A stretch of 64,000 nt of DNA. Source: Bacteroidota bacterium. Its GTDB lineage: Bacteria > Bacteroidota > Bacteroidia > Chitinophagales > Chitinophagaceae. The notes below the pieces were generated by a model. The model was given only the letters and a program-made list of their open reading frames with translations. It ran no database searches and had not been told where the DNA came from. Positions 24,256 through 33,336 of this stretch are shown here, piece after piece. Location: contig JAGWWM010000001.1 in the NCBI GenBank assembly GCA_018970395.1, forward strand, positions 186,001-250,000, given 5' to 3'. The translations under genes and the position numbers were made by a program. The first letter of the stretch is position 1. Every line of letters begins with the position of its first letter.

Positions 24256-25646
24256 ATCCTATCAATTTGTTACGGTATAATTTATTTTTCAGAAATTCGT
24301 TTCTATTACTTGATTTGCTGGTATTGAATGCTACTTGTTTTCTTAGTGGTTATTTTGTATTTACGCAAAATGGATTAAAGTTTCCGTTTTTTTGGACTCA
24401 ATATATTCTTATTGTCAACCTTTTATGGCTTTTTCTTACCTCTCAAACAAGATATTATTTCACTGAGCTCACGTTTATTCTCATTATTCGTAAAACAGTT
24501 GTCATCATTTTTCTTTATTTGCTCCTGCTCATCTGCTATTATTTAATTTTTCACGATAAGCAACGAACAAATGAATTCTTTATGATTCAGATTTTACTTC
24601 AAGTATTTCTGATTTTTTTTAGTCGCTATATTTTTATAAAAACAAAAGAAAAAATTAAACCGATTAATTATGATAAAAGACGAGCTCTAATTGTTGGAGA
24701 ATCAGTTTTTCCTCCGGAATTGGCTGATAGATTTAGTCGCCCAGATTCCGGTTATACTTTACTCGGGTATCATTCCTACCTCTTTTTTGGTGACACACGA
24801 AAAGAAGTATCACTCTATGAAAAGCTGTGCCAAATTATCAACTACGCCATAGCGCATAAGGTCAGTGAAATTTTTTTAATGGATCTCCCTAAAGAAAATA
24901 TTGATTGGAAGAGTTTAATGAAACTTGCTGAAGAAAATTTAATTCGTCTCAAATTTATCCCAAACTATGACAACTTTTTTTCTCAAAAAACAAATTTAAG
25001 CATTGAATATGGATTTCCGGTCATTTCACTTAGAAAAGAACCCCTAGAGAAGATAGAAAACAGAATCATAAAAAAGATATTCGATATTGCTTTTTCCGTT
25101 TTTATTTTATTCCTGATGCTCTGGTGGTTAATCCCTTTTCTTGCGATTTTGATAAAGTTTAGTTCCAAAGGCCCAGTTTTCTTTGTTCAAAAGAGATCCG
25201 GCAGGAATGGAAAAGTTTTCAATTGTTATAAGCTTCGTTCGATGTATTTAAATGAAGATGCTGATTCTAAAGAGGCTATCAGAGATGATGAGCGGTTCAC
25301 TCCAATCGGGAAAATCCTTCGTCGCACGAATCTTGATGAGTTGCCTCAGTTTTTCAATGTGCTGAAAGGCGAGATGAGTATAATTGGTCCCAGACCACAT
25401 ATGCTAAAGCATACAGAAGAATATTCCCAGATTGTTGATCAGTTTATGGTTCGACATTTTTTGAAGCCGGGCTTAACGGGTTGGGCACAAGTCAACGGTT
25501 TCAGAGGTGATTTGACAGGAACTAAAATGCATAAAAGAGTAGAGCTTGATGTTTGGTATCTGGAGAACTGGAATTTTTATCTGGATCTTAAAATTATCAT
25601 CCAAACACTATATGTAACTATTAAAGGAGATAAGAACGCATTCTAA
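24210..25646 (+). CDS. Initiating sugar transferase (WcaJ-type undecaprenyl-phosphate glycosylphosphotransferase)
   Basis: It loads the first sugar-1-phosphate on undecaprenyl phosphate. An N-terminal membrane region has four or five helices (to about residue 130), then a Rossmann-like segment. The bacterial sugar transferase domain runs from about 285 to the end: a helix (FDIAFSVFILFLML), PVFFVQKRSGRNGKVFNCYK, LDELPQFFNVLKGEMSIIGP and PGLTGWAQVNG. The ATG at 24210 lies 46 bases inside the preceding gene. An in-frame TTG at 24267, 11 bases after that gene's stop, gives a more usual N-terminus and is my preferred alternative. One of the most AT-rich genes of the window. Confidence 0.9.
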   Translation: MFIFSLNFNHSGNQLNPINLLRYNLFFRNSFLLLDLLVLNATCFLSGYFVFTQNGLKFPFFWTQYILIVNLLWLFLTSQTRYYFTELTFILIIRKTVVIIFLYLLLLICYYLIFHDKQRTNEFFMIQILLQVFLIFFSRYIFIKTKEKIKPINYDKRRALIVGESVFPPELADRFSRPDSGYTLLGYHSYLFFGDTRKEVSLYEKLCQIINYAIAHKVSEIFLMDLPKENIDWKSLMKLAEENLIRLKFIPNYDNFFSQKTNLSIEYGFPVISLRKEPLEKIENRIIKKIFDIAFSVFILFLMLWWLIPFLAILIKFSSKGPVFFVQKRSGRNGKVFNCYKLRSMYLNEDADSKEAIRDDERFTPIGKILRRTNLDELPQFFNVLKGEMSIIGPRPHMLKHTEEYSQIVDQFMVRHFLKPGLTGWAQVNGFRGDLTGTKMHKRVELDVWYLENWNFYLDLKIIIQTLYVTIKGDKNAF

Positions 25647-25704
25647 TCTTCTCTTCAATCTCTATAAATCCCGGAAGTTGCCGATATAAAATTTTCTTAA
25701 ATAA

Positions 25705-26496
25705 ATGAAATTTATGAGATCAAATTATATTTTATTTTTTCTGATCTTTTTATTGTCAGGATGCATCTCATATCGTGATATTGTGAATTTTACAGAGGAT
25801 TCCCAAAAAACTGACAGTGCAAAAAACGCTATTGCTGGGACTTTGTCTTTGAAGCTACAGCCGGATGACATTATTCAGATTTTTGTTTCAAGTTATAATA
25901 AGGAGGAATCCAATAAATTCAATCTGTTGATAAATCAGTCTTCTGCCGGGCAGAATATGAATATGGGTTCCGGAATTATTGATCCCTTTGGTTATCGTAT
26001 TAATCAAAAGGGTGATATTGAGATGCCTCTCTTGGGCGAAGTATCCATAGCCGGTCTAACCTTAGAAGAAGCTAGAAATCTGATAGCAGAAAAAATTAAA
26101 GAGACCAATTATCTTAAAGACTTTAACGTTCATCTGCGTTTTTTATCCTTTCGTGTTACTGTTCTTGGCGAGGTCAACAGCCCGGGCACCTATACTATTC
26201 CAAGCCAGAAATTGACTATTCTGGAGGCGCTCGGACTCGCAAGAGATGTCAGTCTTTTCAGCAAAAGAAACAATATTTTAATCATTCGGGAACAAAACGG
26301 TAAACGCAGTTTTGGCCATGTGGATCTTAACTCCAAAGATATTTTCAGCAATCCCTGGTATTATTTGCAACCCAATGATGTAGTGTATGTCCAGCCTCAT
26401 CGAAGCAAAATCCTTGCAGCTCCTGATCCCGCCAGCAGGTATGTAAGTACCGCTGTTGCATTGGTCTCCCTCGTATTGCTTTTTTTGAGATTTTAA
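25705..26496 (+). CDS. Wza-like polysaccharide export lipoprotein
   Basis: A 263-residue outer-membrane export protein. A lipoprotein signal ends in LLSGC (Cys near residue 20). The polysaccharide export domain starts at LKLQPDDIIQIFV and contains GYRINQKGDIEMPLLGEV. One SLBB-like domain follows (VTVLGEVNSPGTYTIPSQ). The protein ends in a hydrophobic helix (VSTAVALVSLVLLFLRF), as in Wza proteins whose C-terminal helix forms the outer-membrane channel. It pairs with the autokinase encoded 25 bases downstream. Confidence 0.92.
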   Translation: MKFMRSNYILFFLIFLLSGCISYRDIVNFTEDSQKTDSAKNAIAGTLSLKLQPDDIIQIFVSSYNKEESNKFNLLINQSSAGQNMNMGSGIIDPFGYRINQKGDIEMPLLGEVSIAGLTLEEARNLIAEKIKETNYLKDFNVHLRFLSFRVTVLGEVNSPGTYTIPSQKLTILEALGLARDVSLFSKRNNILIIREQNGKRSFGHVDLNSKDIFSNPWYYLQPNDVVYVQPHRSKILAAPDPASRYVSTAVALVSLVLLFLRF

Positions 26497-26521
26497 TTTT
26501 TACGATTCAAAATTTTTTCCA

Positions 26522-28858
26522 ATGAGAACCTATTCCTCAAACCTGTCGAATGAGAATCAAATTTCACGACTGCGCAGGAATCTTTTTTTGTACCTGAGGT
26601 ACTGGAAATATTTTTTGATCTCGATGATTGTTTTTCTCTTGTTAGCGCATTTATATCTCAAATACACTACGCCACAGTTTATTTCTTCAGTCAAATTACT
26701 GGTGCATAATGAAAATGGGGGAAGCCAGCTAACGGAAGAGGCAATCTTCAATGATCTTGGATTTGATCCAGGCACTCAAAATACAGAAAATGAATTAGAA
26801 ATACTCAAGTCAAGCTATCTGATGGCGGATGTTGTTAAAAAATTAGGACTGCAATATGTTACCCTTAAAAAGGGGTATGTCAGAAATGTTGATTTGTACA
26901 ATGATGGCCCCGTACAGGTATTGAACTGGTCGCCCGTTGCAACGCCTTCCAAATCGGTTTCTTTTGAAATCTATTCTCCCCGTGGCAGTTCAGAGTATGA
27001 AATTAAATATCAGCAAAAAAAGATTAAAGCTCAATTCGGATCTCCACTCAGATTGCCGGAGGGCAATCTGACGCTTGTTCGGAAAATGGATTTCACGGAA
27101 AATGAGATTAAGGATATCGTATTTCAAATACACGACGTTGAATCCATGGCATCTTCTCTCGCTTCCAGGGTTTCTGCCAGCACGGTTGGGAAAAGATCCA
27201 CTATTCTGCAAGTAAGTATCACCGATATCCATCCGCAAAGGTCGAAAGAGGTATTGAATGAATTGATGTCGGCTTATGATGTCAGCCAGATCAATGATAA
27301 AAATCGCATTCTTAAAAATACCCTTACTTTTTTAGATGAGCGTATTGATTTACTGACAGGTGAAGTTAAGGAAGTAGATGGAGATGTGCAGCGATTTAAA
27401 AGTTCCAATAAAATAACCGATTTGAGCAGTGAAGGGAATCTGATAATGCAGGAAGCAAATACGTATAGCAAGACCTTAACTGAAATTACTGTTCAGGAAG
27501 AGATTTTAAATAATATCAGTGCTAACCTCAGCAGGAATTCCAATGATTTTGAATTTGTTCCAACTAATTCCGGATTGACTAATCTGACCTTAAATCAATT
27601 ATTGGAATCTTTCAATCAATTGTTGTTGGAACGGGAAAAGATAAGAACGAATCTGGGCGCTTCACATCCCAATAATGCCATTGTTGCGCAACAACTTGCT
27701 AATCTCAGATTGAATATAATGGAAAACATATCCTCTATTCGAAATGATATAAAGATCAACAAGAATATTCTGCAGTCCAAAGAATCTGCATTGACTGGAA
27801 AATTAAGCAGTCTTCCTTTAAGAGAAAGACAGCTTATTGAAATTCAGCGCCAGCAAAACATCAAACAAAATCTTTACAACTATCTGTTGCAAAAACGTGA
27901 AGAAACTGCGCTAAGGCTGGCAGTAACTGTATCCAACAGCAGGATAGTAGAGCCGGCCAAGATTGGGAAAAAATTCAAACCTAAACCTAACTATATATGG
28001 ATTCTTGCCATCTTTAGCGGATTCTTGATTCCTCTTTTAGCAGTCAGAATTTTTCTGTTTTTTGTGGATACGATTCGTTCGGAAGAAGATTTGTTCCCGC
28101 TAACAAACGTGCCAATAATCGGTTCCATTGCTTTATCTAAAAACAAGAATACAGTAGTAGTGCATGATAATAACCGAAGTCCTATTGCGGAAATGTTTCG
28201 TTTGATCCGCGCCAACTTTCAATTCATTGGTCAGGGTACCAACAATAAAACTATTTTATTAACAAGCTCTACTTCCGGAGAAGGCAAGAGTTTCATCAGC
28301 ATCAATTTTGGATTAACCCTTGCCCTGGCAGGAAAAAAAGTTTGCTTGATTGAACTCGATATGCGCAAGCCTAAATTTTTAAATTATCTGGGTCTTAAAC
28401 AACCCGAATCAAAAGGCATTACGGAATATCTGATAAAGGATACTATTGATTGGCAATCTGTCGTTTCTCCTACTGATTTACATCCTTATTTGTCTTGTGC
28501 TCTTTGTGGCATTATTCCTCCCAATCCCAGTGAATTGTTGTTGTCTGACAAACTGGTACAACTGATAGAAAAACTCAAGGAACATTTTGATTACATTATA
28601 ATAGATACCCCTCCGGTGGGGATGGTGAGCGACGCATTGCTCTTAACCAAACTGGCAGATACCACCTTTTATATTGTAAGGCAGGAAAAAACACTAAAAT
28701 CCCAACTCAGGATCATTAATGAACTAAGTGAACAATCAAAATTGCCGAGGCCTTACATTATTTTTAACGGGATCAAATATAATAAAAGAGGCTATCGTTA
28801 TGGATATGGTTATGGATACGGGTATGGTTATTACGATGAATCTATGACTAAAAACTGA
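26522..28858 (+). CDS. Wzc-like polysaccharide co-polymerase and tyrosine autokinase
   Basis: A 778-residue inner-membrane protein that controls chain length and export. An N-terminal Wzz domain has a first helix at about 33-55, a long coiled-coil periplasmic part and a second helix at about 490-515. The cytoplasmic BY-kinase domain has Walker A SGEGKS (Lys589), Walker A' ELDMRKPKF and Walker B IIIDTPPVG. The tail (about 758-771) is an alternating Tyr-Gly run with eight tyrosines in 14 residues, the autophosphorylation cluster. No Wzb/CpsB-type phosphatase is encoded nearby. It sits between the export lipoprotein and the flippase. Confidence 0.94.
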   Translation: MRTYSSNLSNENQISRLRRNLFLYLRYWKYFLISMIVFLLLAHLYLKYTTPQFISSVKLLVHNENGGSQLTEEAIFNDLGFDPGTQNTENELEILKSSYLMADVVKKLGLQYVTLKKGYVRNVDLYNDGPVQVLNWSPVATPSKSVSFEIYSPRGSSEYEIKYQQKKIKAQFGSPLRLPEGNLTLVRKMDFTENEIKDIVFQIHDVESMASSLASRVSASTVGKRSTILQVSITDIHPQRSKEVLNELMSAYDVSQINDKNRILKNTLTFLDERIDLLTGEVKEVDGDVQRFKSSNKITDLSSEGNLIMQEANTYSKTLTEITVQEEILNNISANLSRNSNDFEFVPTNSGLTNLTLNQLLESFNQLLLEREKIRTNLGASHPNNAIVAQQLANLRLNIMENISSIRNDIKINKNILQSKESALTGKLSSLPLRERQLIEIQRQQNIKQNLYNYLLQKREETALRLAVTVSNSRIVEPAKIGKKFKPKPNYIWILAIFSGFLIPLLAVRIFLFFVDTIRSEEDLFPLTNVPIIGSIALSKNKNTVVVHDNNRSPIAEMFRLIRANFQFIGQGTNNKTILLTSSTSGEGKSFISINFGLTLALAGKKVCLIELDMRKPKFLNYLGLKQPESKGITEYLIKDTIDWQSVVSPTDLHPYLSCALCGIIPPNPSELLLSDKLVQLIEKLKEHFDYIIIDTPPVGMVSDALLLTKLADTTFYIVRQEKTLKSQLRIINELSEQSKLPRPYIIFNGIKYNKRGYRYGYGYGYGYGYYDESMTKN

Positions 28859-28864
28859 CAGGGT

Positions 28865-30130
28865 TTGTATTCCGTTCCTTTTTTTCGCCGCTTCCTTCCG
28901 TTAATAAGTCAGGATTTTATGTATCAAATGCTGATTCAAGTAATCAATCTGAGTGCAGGTTTTTTTATTGTCAGAATGCTGGATTACAAAGAATATGCCT
29001 GCTATACCATAGCCAATACCTTTTTGGGCATGATGACAGTTATCAGTGACGGCGGTATTACTTCCGGAGTAATGGCTCATGGGGGAAAAACATGGAAAGA
29101 TAGAGGCGCATTGGGGAATATTTTTTCAACAGCCTATCAACTAAGAATACGGATGGCATCCATTAGTTTGATTATTTCAATCCCCTTTTTGTGGTGGCTT
29201 TTGCAAAAGCAAAACATTTCTTTTTTTAACTCGCTACTAATCAGTTCTTGCCTCATCCCAATCTTCTTTTCATCGCTGTCTGACAATCTTCTTCAAGTGC
29301 CGCTGAAGCTGCACCAGCAAGTGGCATCTATTCAAAAAAATTCTTTTGTGGTGAGCGTAACCCGCCTCTTCTTTTTAGGAGTTGCTTTATTCTTGTTGCC
29401 CTTCACCTGGATTATCTTGATCATTACAGGTATTACTCGGCTATATGGCAATCTTGCTCTTAGGAGGTTGAACAAAACCTTAATCAAACAAACTGGTGAA
29501 TCAGATCCTGCAGTCAGAAAAATGTTGCTGAGGCATATGTATCGTTTATTGCCCGGTACAATTTATTATTGTTTTTCAGGACAGATAGCCATTTGGCTAA
29601 TGTCTTATATGGGCAACAATACTTCAGTTGCCAGCCTGGGCGCCCTCAGTCGTTTTTCTCTCATTTTTTCAATTTTCACTGTGGTATTCGGAAATGTGGC
29701 AACGCCGCGATTCTCCCGAATTCAGGACAATCCCCAACTTTTGAGAAAAAAATTTCTTTTCCTTCAACAAATCATTTTACTAGGGTTCGGAATTATTTTG
29801 TTGACCTTTTATTTTTTTTCTGATCCATTGCTGATGATTTTGGGAGAGGCTTATCAGCATTTACATAAAGAATTAATCTGGAGTATTTCCGCATCACTTT
29901 TGGGTATTGCATCTGGCTTTTCTTTTTCACTTTTCACCGCACGAGGCTGGTCTATGTTTCCCCTGACTCCAATCATGGTGAATCTTCTTTCATTAATTGC
30001 GGGAATTACATTCTTTGAGATTAATACGCTAATGGGAGTACTGATGATGAATACTTTTGTCAACCTGATTCAGTATGGCATGAATACTTTATTCTGTTTG
30101 TATAAAATTCAAAAATCATTGCTTCATTGA
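28865..30130 (+). CDS. Wzx-like polysaccharide flippase / membrane protein
   Basis: A 421-residue protein with about 12 hydrophobic helices and the pattern of oligosaccharide flippases (an early GFFIVRMLDYKEYACYTIANTF). It would move undecaprenyl-linked repeat units across the inner membrane. It starts at a TTG, six bases after the autokinase stop; no ATG exists in the right place before the conserved region. Its stop overlaps the TTG start of the next gene (TTGA), which indicates translational coupling. Confidence 0.82.
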   Translation: MYSVPFFRRFLPLISQDFMYQMLIQVINLSAGFFIVRMLDYKEYACYTIANTFLGMMTVISDGGITSGVMAHGGKTWKDRGALGNIFSTAYQLRIRMASISLIISIPFLWWLLQKQNISFFNSLLISSCLIPIFFSSLSDNLLQVPLKLHQQVASIQKNSFVVSVTRLFFLGVALFLLPFTWIILIITGITRLYGNLALRRLNKTLIKQTGESDPAVRKMLLRHMYRLLPGTIYYCFSGQIAIWLMSYMGNNTSVASLGALSRFSLIFSIFTVVFGNVATPRFSRIQDNPQLLRKKFLFLQQIILLGFGIILLTFYFFSDPLLMILGEAYQHLHKELIWSISASLLGIASGFSFSLFTARGWSMFPLTPIMVNLLSLIAGITFFEINTLMGVLMMNTFVNLIQYGMNTLFCLYKIQKSLLH

Positions 30131-31074
30131 GAACGGCAGTCTGCACCTTATATGAAGGCAACTATCATTTTGGAGTTGCCGCCTTGATCAATTCTTTGGT
30201 AGCGAATCAGTTTAAGGGTGATGTTTTTGTAGGCTATCGTGGTGAATTGCCACCGTGGTTCAGGATTTACCAGTATATCCATCATGACTTTTGGGGCGAA
30301 GTGGTGATGATGCAATTGTCTGATTACACGAAAGTGTATTTTATAAAGTCGAAAACTACTACACACTTTACTAATTACAAACCGCAATTTTTAATTGATC
30401 TCTCGAAGGATCTTTGTGCACGCTATGACGCCATTGCGTATTTTGATCCGGATATTGTGGTTTGTAGAAGCTGGGATTATTTTGAAGACTGGATGCAGCA
30501 TGGCGTGGCAGTTGTGCATGACGTCATAATGCATGATATGCCGACATCGCATCCTCTCAGGAAAAACTGGGAACAAATTATTAAACAAAATAATCGAACA
30601 ATTCAACATTATCCGCAATCTTACGTAAACGCGGGCTTTTGTGGACTCAAAAAAAAATATTGGGATTTTCCGGTTCTTTGGAATGATTTTATTGAAATAG
30701 CTTTTGCTGACTACAAGGCCGAACCATCCAGGTTACGTACCAATCCGCGCCCGAATCCTTTTTTCTATCCCGATCAGGATTCGTTGAATATTGCTTTAAT
30801 GTGTTATATTGGAAATATTTCTGAACTAGGACCGGAAGGAATGGGTTTCAGATATGGCGTTGTTGCCATGGCGCATGCGGTTGGATCCCTTAAGCCATGG
30901 AATAAAAAATACTTTCGATCCTTTTTAAATGGGGTTGCTCCAACTTATGCAGAAAAAAAATATTGGGAATATGCCAATACTTCTATCCTGGTTTATTCTC
31001 TATTATACTATAGGATGATGAAATTGAAAATCAGATTATTTTCTTTTTTGGGAAGATTTTATAAAAGGAATTAA
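30127..31074 (+). CDS. Putative glycosyltransferase (GT8-like fold, DxD motif)
   Basis: A 315-residue protein that begins VCTLYEGNYHFGVAALINSL, the opening of a nucleotide-diphospho-sugar transferase fold. It carries an AYFDPDIVV stretch in which Asp107 and Asp109 form a DxD metal/nucleotide-sugar site. A SYVNAGFCGLKKKYW segment resembles the acceptor-side region of GT8-like enzymes. The family assignment is tentative and the sugar unknown. The TTG start overlaps the flippase stop. The C-terminal tail (about 288-315) is basic and partly hydrophobic, so it may associate with the membrane. Confidence 0.68.
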   Translation: MRTAVCTLYEGNYHFGVAALINSLVANQFKGDVFVGYRGELPPWFRIYQYIHHDFWGEVVMMQLSDYTKVYFIKSKTTTHFTNYKPQFLIDLSKDLCARYDAIAYFDPDIVVCRSWDYFEDWMQHGVAVVHDVIMHDMPTSHPLRKNWEQIIKQNNRTIQHYPQSYVNAGFCGLKKKYWDFPVLWNDFIEIAFADYKAEPSRLRTNPRPNPFFYPDQDSLNIALMCYIGNISELGPEGMGFRYGVVAMAHAVGSLKPWNKKYFRSFLNGVAPTYAEKKYWEYANTSILVYSLLYYRMMKLKIRLFSFLGRFYKRN

Positions 31075-31087
31075 GGTAGAAATCAAA

Positions 31088-32188
31088 ATGATGTCTTTGG
31101 TTACCCGCTCTCAGATTCAACATTTAGCCAGGCGATTTTCTCAGATTTTAAAAACTCCGGAGGTTGCTGTCATTGGTGGCTATCATGGAGTCAATATCGG
31201 TGATCTGGCGTTGGGGTATTCTGTTCTATATGCTTTAAAAGAAACACAGATTAGCGGCGGACTGCAGACGATTTATAATCTTGAAAAATGGAATTGGCCA
31301 CTCGCTGAAAAAGCTATCATTGGTGGCGGAGCTATTGGTTATAATAATTTAGTGGAAGTTATTGCCAAAAGATATAAAAACAATCCGGAAAATGTGGCTT
31401 TTCTTGGGGTTGATTTTAATGATCAGCAATATTCTGAACTGGCTGTAATTTTTTTAAAAAATGTACGCTGGATCAGTTGCAGAAGCAAGCATCAGGTCGA
31501 AAAAATGAAATCATTATTGGGAAGAAATGATATATTTTTTCATCCGGATATCGCCTTCTCTCTTTCTCCCGATTCCTCTATGTTGAATAGGTCGGATGCT
31601 TCTTCCAAAAAACTATTGATGAACATCGTACCTTTGTATGCCAAGGTAGAAAAAAATACCATTATTCCCGCTGTGCAGTATGCTGCAGAACGACCTGAGT
31701 TGTACAACAACTGGAATCAAATGCAACAGGGATACCACGCACATGTTCGCAAAATAGCTGAGCATTATCTGTCTCAAGGTTACGTTGTTGAAGTGCTGCC
31801 TTTCACCCCCATGGATGAGGCCGTTGCAAGAATAATGCTTAAAGGTTTGAATGTTCGACATCAACCCTATTATCCGGATCCTTATCGGATATATGAATAT
31901 ATAAAAACAGCTGACGTTTTTTTTGCTTCGAGATATCATTCTACCATCTTTGGACTCAAAGCCAATGTAAAACTCATTCCATTTGCGTATGCCGGTAAAA
32001 ATGAACAGTTGTTGGATGACTTGCAAATCCCTTCAGCTATTTATCATAAGCCAATTGATTTTTTAAGGGAAGATCCTGTCCCAAAGGATATCCAACCCAT
32101 TAATAGTGATTATAGTCGGGTGATTCAGTTACAATCAGAAGCGAGTTTAGCCATAAGGAATTGCATCAAAGCAATTATGCATTCATAA
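31088..32188 (+). CDS. Polysaccharide pyruvyl transferase family protein (first of two)
   Basis: A 366-residue protein with the family opening VAVIGGYHGVNIGDLALGYS at about 25-44 and a late DVFFASRYHSTIFGLKANV with the His and Ser/Arg region typical of CsaB/WcaK-type proteins. Known members transfer pyruvate from phosphoenolpyruvate to a sugar to make a ketal. Some relatives may do other modifications, so pyruvylation is inferred, not seen. It lies between two glycosyltransferases; a second member is encoded at 33337. Confidence 0.8.
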   Translation: MMSLVTRSQIQHLARRFSQILKTPEVAVIGGYHGVNIGDLALGYSVLYALKETQISGGLQTIYNLEKWNWPLAEKAIIGGGAIGYNNLVEVIAKRYKNNPENVAFLGVDFNDQQYSELAVIFLKNVRWISCRSKHQVEKMKSLLGRNDIFFHPDIAFSLSPDSSMLNRSDASSKKLLMNIVPLYAKVEKNTIIPAVQYAAERPELYNNWNQMQQGYHAHVRKIAEHYLSQGYVVEVLPFTPMDEAVARIMLKGLNVRHQPYYPDPYRIYEYIKTADVFFASRYHSTIFGLKANVKLIPFAYAGKNEQLLDDLQIPSAIYHKPIDFLREDPVPKDIQPINSDYSRVIQLQSEASLAIRNCIKAIMHS

Positions 32189-32198
32189 TATAATAAAG

Positions 32199-33317
32199 TT
32201 GAGATTCAGCATTCTTTTTATTTGTGGTTCACTAGAACCCGGAAAGGACGGGGTTGGAGACTATACAAGAAGGCTGGCTGAGGAATTAGTCCGAAAGGGG
32301 TATTCAATTTCAATCTTGGCTATCCACGACAGATATGTACAGAAGGAAAGTTCAACTATTCAAGCAACGGAGTATCCAAATGTAATTTATTGCAGAATAT
32401 CCTGTTGCTCCGATTGGTCGCAGAAGTTTACATCTGCTCAGGAATTTATAGATAAAATAAATCCGGATTGGATCAGTCTTCAATATGTACCATTTAGTTT
32501 TCATAATAAAGGGATTCCGTTTAGTTTAGGAATTTTTATGAAGAGGATCAGAACCAATGCTCTCTGCCATATCATGTTTCATGAACTTTGGGTTGGCACA
32601 AACGGAATAAAAAGCATTAAGGAATTGCTTTGGAGAATCATGCAGCGTCGCATGATTCGCAGTATGATTCATCGGATACAGCCCGATTTAATTACAGCTG
32701 CCATCAGGAAATATCAATTGCTCCTAATGCCCACTGCCTCGAAATGTTTGCCTTTGTTTGGAAATATTCCTGTTTACTTAAAAAAGGATTCTGTTTCTCA
32801 GCCTGATTTTTTCAAGGTAGTAATTTTTGGAACCCTCACCAGGGATTTGGATGATTTTAAAAAACAGGTCGAATGGTTGAATAGGCTTGCCAAACAGGTG
32901 GTTAAAAAAATAGTTTTCTTTTTTATTGGGAATAATGGTTCGCAAACAAAGGAAGCGGAAACAATCATTGCCCAAATTGCAGGCAACAAGGCATGTGTCG
33001 CTGTCGGATTTGTACAAGAGGAAATGGTCTCGGAGCACCTATCCAATGCGCATTTTGGTATTTCAAGAGCTGATGTTGATTATATGGGTAAAAGCGGCAC
33101 CACTATTGCCATGCTGGAACATGGATTGCCGGTATTGTTAAAAGGGAAAAGACCAACAGACTCGCTTGATACGCTATATCAAGACTTTTATCCTCAGTTT
33201 TTTTTTACCGATGATCCGCTGCCGTTGAAGTTGCCGGAATTTTCCACAATCAATTTATTATCCGGGATAGCCGATCAGTATATCAACCTGCTACAACAAT
33301 CGAGCAAGGCAAGATAG
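32199..33317 (+). CDS. Glycosyltransferase, GT-B fold (atypical)
   Basis: A 372-residue GT-B protein. The N-terminus (RFSILFICGSLEPGKDGVGDYTRRLAEEL) is typical of GT4 enzymes. The C-terminal half has FFKVVIFGTLTRDLDDFKKQ and a donor region GTTIAMLEHGLPVLLKG. It lacks the classical E-x7-E motif: FGISRADVDYMGKSGT replaces the usual EGF. It starts with TTG, 10 bases after the pyruvyl transferase-like gene. Function beyond sugar transfer in this locus is not known. Confidence 0.68.
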   Translation: MRFSILFICGSLEPGKDGVGDYTRRLAEELVRKGYSISILAIHDRYVQKESSTIQATEYPNVIYCRISCCSDWSQKFTSAQEFIDKINPDWISLQYVPFSFHNKGIPFSLGIFMKRIRTNALCHIMFHELWVGTNGIKSIKELLWRIMQRRMIRSMIHRIQPDLITAAIRKYQLLLMPTASKCLPLFGNIPVYLKKDSVSQPDFFKVVIFGTLTRDLDDFKKQVEWLNRLAKQVVKKIVFFFIGNNGSQTKEAETIIAQIAGNKACVAVGFVQEEMVSEHLSNAHFGISRADVDYMGKSGTTIAMLEHGLPVLLKGKRPTDSLDTLYQDFYPQFFFTDDPLPLKLPEFSTINLLSGIADQYINLLQQSSKAR

Positions 33318-33336
33318 CACGAGGTCGAATTGTTCA

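Noticed and set aside
24210-25646. High AT content of the initiating sugar transferase as proof of recent transfer
   Set aside because: AT-rich coding sequence is suggestive but several neighbours share it and no mobile element borders the locus; composition statistics were not computed.
31613-32026. 137-codon minus-strand frame inside the first pyruvyl transferase-like gene
   Set aside because: Antisense to a recognisable gene with no motif of its own.
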